A stretch of DNA of 16,325 nucleotides, from assembly GCA_035461245.1 (NCBI GenBank), contig DATHVP010000043.1, positions 1 through 16,325 on the forward strand. Direction: 5' to 3'. The stretch's first letter is position 1. Every line of letters begins with the position of its first letter. The notes beneath the pieces are model-generated. The model had not been told where the DNA came from. It did no database searches and saw only the letters and a list, made by a program, of their open reading frames with translations. Positions 14,927-16,325 of this stretch are shown piece after piece. Made by a program: the position numbers and the translations under genes. The stretch is from SH-MAG3 sp035461245. GTDB taxonomy: Bacteria > Gemmatimonadota > Gemmatimonadetes > Longimicrobiales > RSA9.

Positions 14927-15927
14927 AGCGCAGGACTCCTGCGCAGCAGCACGATGAAGATGGGCACGCCCACCAGCGCAGTGACCACGCCCACGGGCAG
15001 CTCTGCGGGTGCGGTGAGGGTGCGCGCCGCCGTATCGGCCAGCAGCAGGAACGTGCCGCCGCCGATGAGGCAGGCCGGCAGCAGCAGGCGATGGTCGCTG
15101 CCCCAGACCAGGCGGATGCCGTGGGGCACGATGAGGCCGATGAAGCCGATGACGCCGCACGTCGCCACAGCCGCGGCCACCAGCAGGGACGCCGTCAGGT
15201 AGGCCATCAGCTTGACCCGCTGCACGCGCGTGCCCAGGAACAGCGCCGTCTCCTCGCCCATGGACAGCAGGTTCAGCGGCCGCGCCAGTCCCAGGAGCAG
15301 CAGCACGGCCGGCACGACGTACAGCGCGAGCAGCCCCACGCTGCCCCAGCTCGCTGCCGCCAGGCTGCCCATCATCCAGAAAATGGCCGAGCGGAAACTT
15401 TCCACGTCGGCCATGGTCAGCAGCATGAGGATGACGGCGTTGAAGAACGCGCCGACCACTACACCCGCCAGCAGCAGGACGCGGGTGTCCAGCACGCGGC
15501 CCACGCGCACCGCGATGCGCAGGACCAGCAGGATGGCACCCACCGCACCGGCCAGCGCAGCCAGTGGCACGGCGGCGGGAAGCGCCGCCAGGCCCAGCGT
15601 CAGGGCGCCCACCGCGCCCACGGCAGCACCGCCTGCCACGCCCAGGATGTAAGGCTCCGCCAGCGGATTGCGCAGCAGCGCCTGGAACACCGCGCCGGAT
15701 ACCGCCAGCCCACCCCCCGCCACTAGCGCCAGCGCAATGCGCGGCAGTCGCAGGTCCAGCACGATGGTGCGCGCGGTGGCATCGCCGCCGCCGGCCAGCA
15801 CCGCCAGCACTTCCCCCAGCGACAGTCCGGCTGCGCCCGTGGTGGTGGCCAGCAGCGCCGCCGCCGCGGCCAGCAGCACCAGCACACCCAGCCTGCCCAG
15901 TGTTCGGGTAAGGGGCTGCCCACTCAT
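14923..15927 (-). CDS. btuC: ABC importer permease, BtuC/FecCD family
   Basis: A 334-residue inner-membrane permease with about 10 hydrophobic helices. FecCD-family landmarks are clear: LRLPRIALALVAGGGLAVSGAVFQALLRNPLAEPYILGVAGGAA-type sequence near residues 50-95 (shown here in parts: LRLPRIALALVAGG, then QALLRNPLAEPYILG), FWMMGSL near the middle, and GVIGFIGLIVPHGIRL, the segment that contacts the ATPase. It ends with LPVGVVTALVGVPIFIVLLRR, also typical. The length is that of a normal BtuC. The start ATG 15927 overlaps the btuF stop as ATGA. Together with btuD it should form a BtuC2D2 type II importer fed by the periplasmic binding protein. Confidence 0.94.
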   Translation of the reverse strand: MSGQPLTRTLGRLGVLVLLAAAAALLATTTGAAGLSLGEVLAVLAGGGDATARTIVLDLRLPRIALALVAGGGLAVSGAVFQALLRNPLAEPYILGVAGGAAVGAVGALTLGLAALPAAVPLAALAGAVGAILLVLRIAVRVGRVLDTRVLLLAGVVVGAFFNAVILMLLTMADVESFRSAIFWMMGSLAAASWGSVGLLALYVVPAVLLLLGLARPLNLLSMGEETALFLGTRVQRVKLMAYLTASLLVAAAVATCGVIGFIGLIVPHGIRLVWGSDHRLLLPACLIGGGTFLLLADTAARTLTAPAELPVGVVTALVGVPIFIVLLRRSPAL

Positions 15928-16325
15928 GGCCGTTCCGCCAGCACAGCAGCGCCGTGGAAGTAGCGCGCCAGTTCCCGCGCCGTCTGCGCCACCGTGATAC
16001 CCGCCCGGTTGAACAGGTCAGGGTCCACACCATGGATGCGACCGCCGCGCACGGCGGCCAGGTCCCGCCAGCCGGGGCGGCCAGCTATGCCCGCCAGCGG
16101 ATCCTCCAGCGCGCGCATGCCCGGACGGATGATGATGTCCGGCTGTCGCCGCACGATCTCTTCCAGCGACACCGTCGGCCACGCCTGGGCGGCATCGGCG
16201 AAGATGTTGTGCCCGCCCGCCAGCGTGATGAGGTCGTCCACAAAGCTGCCCGGGCCCGCCGCCATGGGCGGCTCCACGCTGAGCAGGTACAGCACGCCGG
16301 GCTCAGCCCGTCCCGCCACCGCCTG
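15924..16325 (-). CDS. btuF: periplasmic cobalamin-binding protein BtuF-like, 5' end cut by window edge
   Basis: The last 133 codons of a class III periplasmic binding protein (TroA/BtuF/FhuD fold). The frame is open to the window edge, so the start and signal peptide are outside; the GTG at 16319 is an internal codon. GPGSFVDDLITLAGGHNIFAD followed by WPTVSLEEIVRRQPDIII (shown in two parts) is the C-lobe pattern of cobalamin- and siderophore-binding proteins: an aspartate-rich helix, GG.N, then S.EE(I/V)..(Q/N)PD. The closing part ends LARYFHGAAVLAERP. It would capture the ligand delivered by the TonB receptor and dock on BtuC. It overlaps btuC by ATGA. Being the first visible gene of the operon, its upstream region, outside the window, should hold the promoter and any cobalamin riboswitch. 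Confidence 0.87.
   Translation of the reverse strand, partial: QAVAGRAEPGVLYLLSVEPPMAAGPGSFVDDLITLAGGHNIFADAAQAWPTVSLEEIVRRQPDIIIRPGMRALEDPLAGIAGRPGWRDLAAVRGGRIHGVDPDLFNRAGITVAQTARELARYFHGAAVLAERP

Noticed and set aside
14120..16033. Fusion-like 637-residue reading of the ATPase with upstream sequence
   Set aside because: The upstream part is an out-of-frame reading of btuC and btuF. A normal ATPase begins at GTG 14926, overlapping the btuC stop.

Overview
The window is GC-rich DNA (roughly 70% by eye) from a diderm bacterium. Outer-membrane beta-barrel proteins, a TonB-dependent receptor, a Tat signal peptide and a lipoprotein support a Gram-negative envelope. The high GC, a short primary-like sigma factor without region 1.1, and the DUF5686-like outer-membrane protein would fit Gemmatimonadota or a relative. 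That taxonomic guess is inference, not proof. No transposase, integrase, CRISPR array, tRNA or rRNA was found, and all clear genes look intact except the two cut by the window edges.

Left part (1-4761): the 3' end of an exported-type M28 zinc peptidase is followed by a Tat-exported glycosylasparaginase-family Ntn hydrolase. A small minus-strand membrane protein with a Pro-rich tail is next, then a 765-residue outer-membrane protein with an Omp85-like C-terminal barrel, transcribed divergently from the small protein. The first two genes suggest periplasmic breakdown of peptides and glycopeptides.

Middle part (4855-9000): a minus-strand cassette of three genes joined by 4-nt stop/start overlaps encodes a PP2C-type protein phosphatase, an ABC ATPase and a large ABC exporter-type permease. 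Pointing away from it is a helical lipoprotein gene. A strong hairpin separates that gene from a convergent 68-residue, extremely hydrophilic small protein with a near-ideal Shine-Dalgarno sequence.

Right-middle part (9241-11822): a sigma-70 family factor of the primary type is closed by a clear stem-loop terminator. It is followed by rsgA (ribosome-assembly GTPase), whose end overlaps a PP-loop ATPase of the Dph6/ATP_bind_4 family.

Right part (12111-16325): a minus-strand uptake operon, best read as vitamin B12 (btuF-btuC-btuD-btuB), has every junction in a 4-nt overlap and the TonB receptor as its last gene. Its promoter and any cobalamin riboswitch would lie upstream of btuF, outside the window. 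The 288-bp convergent gap between the Dph6-like gene and btuB (11823-12110) holds no gene but several inverted repeats and a short GC-rich tandem repeat. I see no clearly novel defence or mobile system. The most interesting points are the phosphatase-exporter cassette, the hydrophilin-like small protein, the rsgA/PP-loop pairing and the structured convergent gap.
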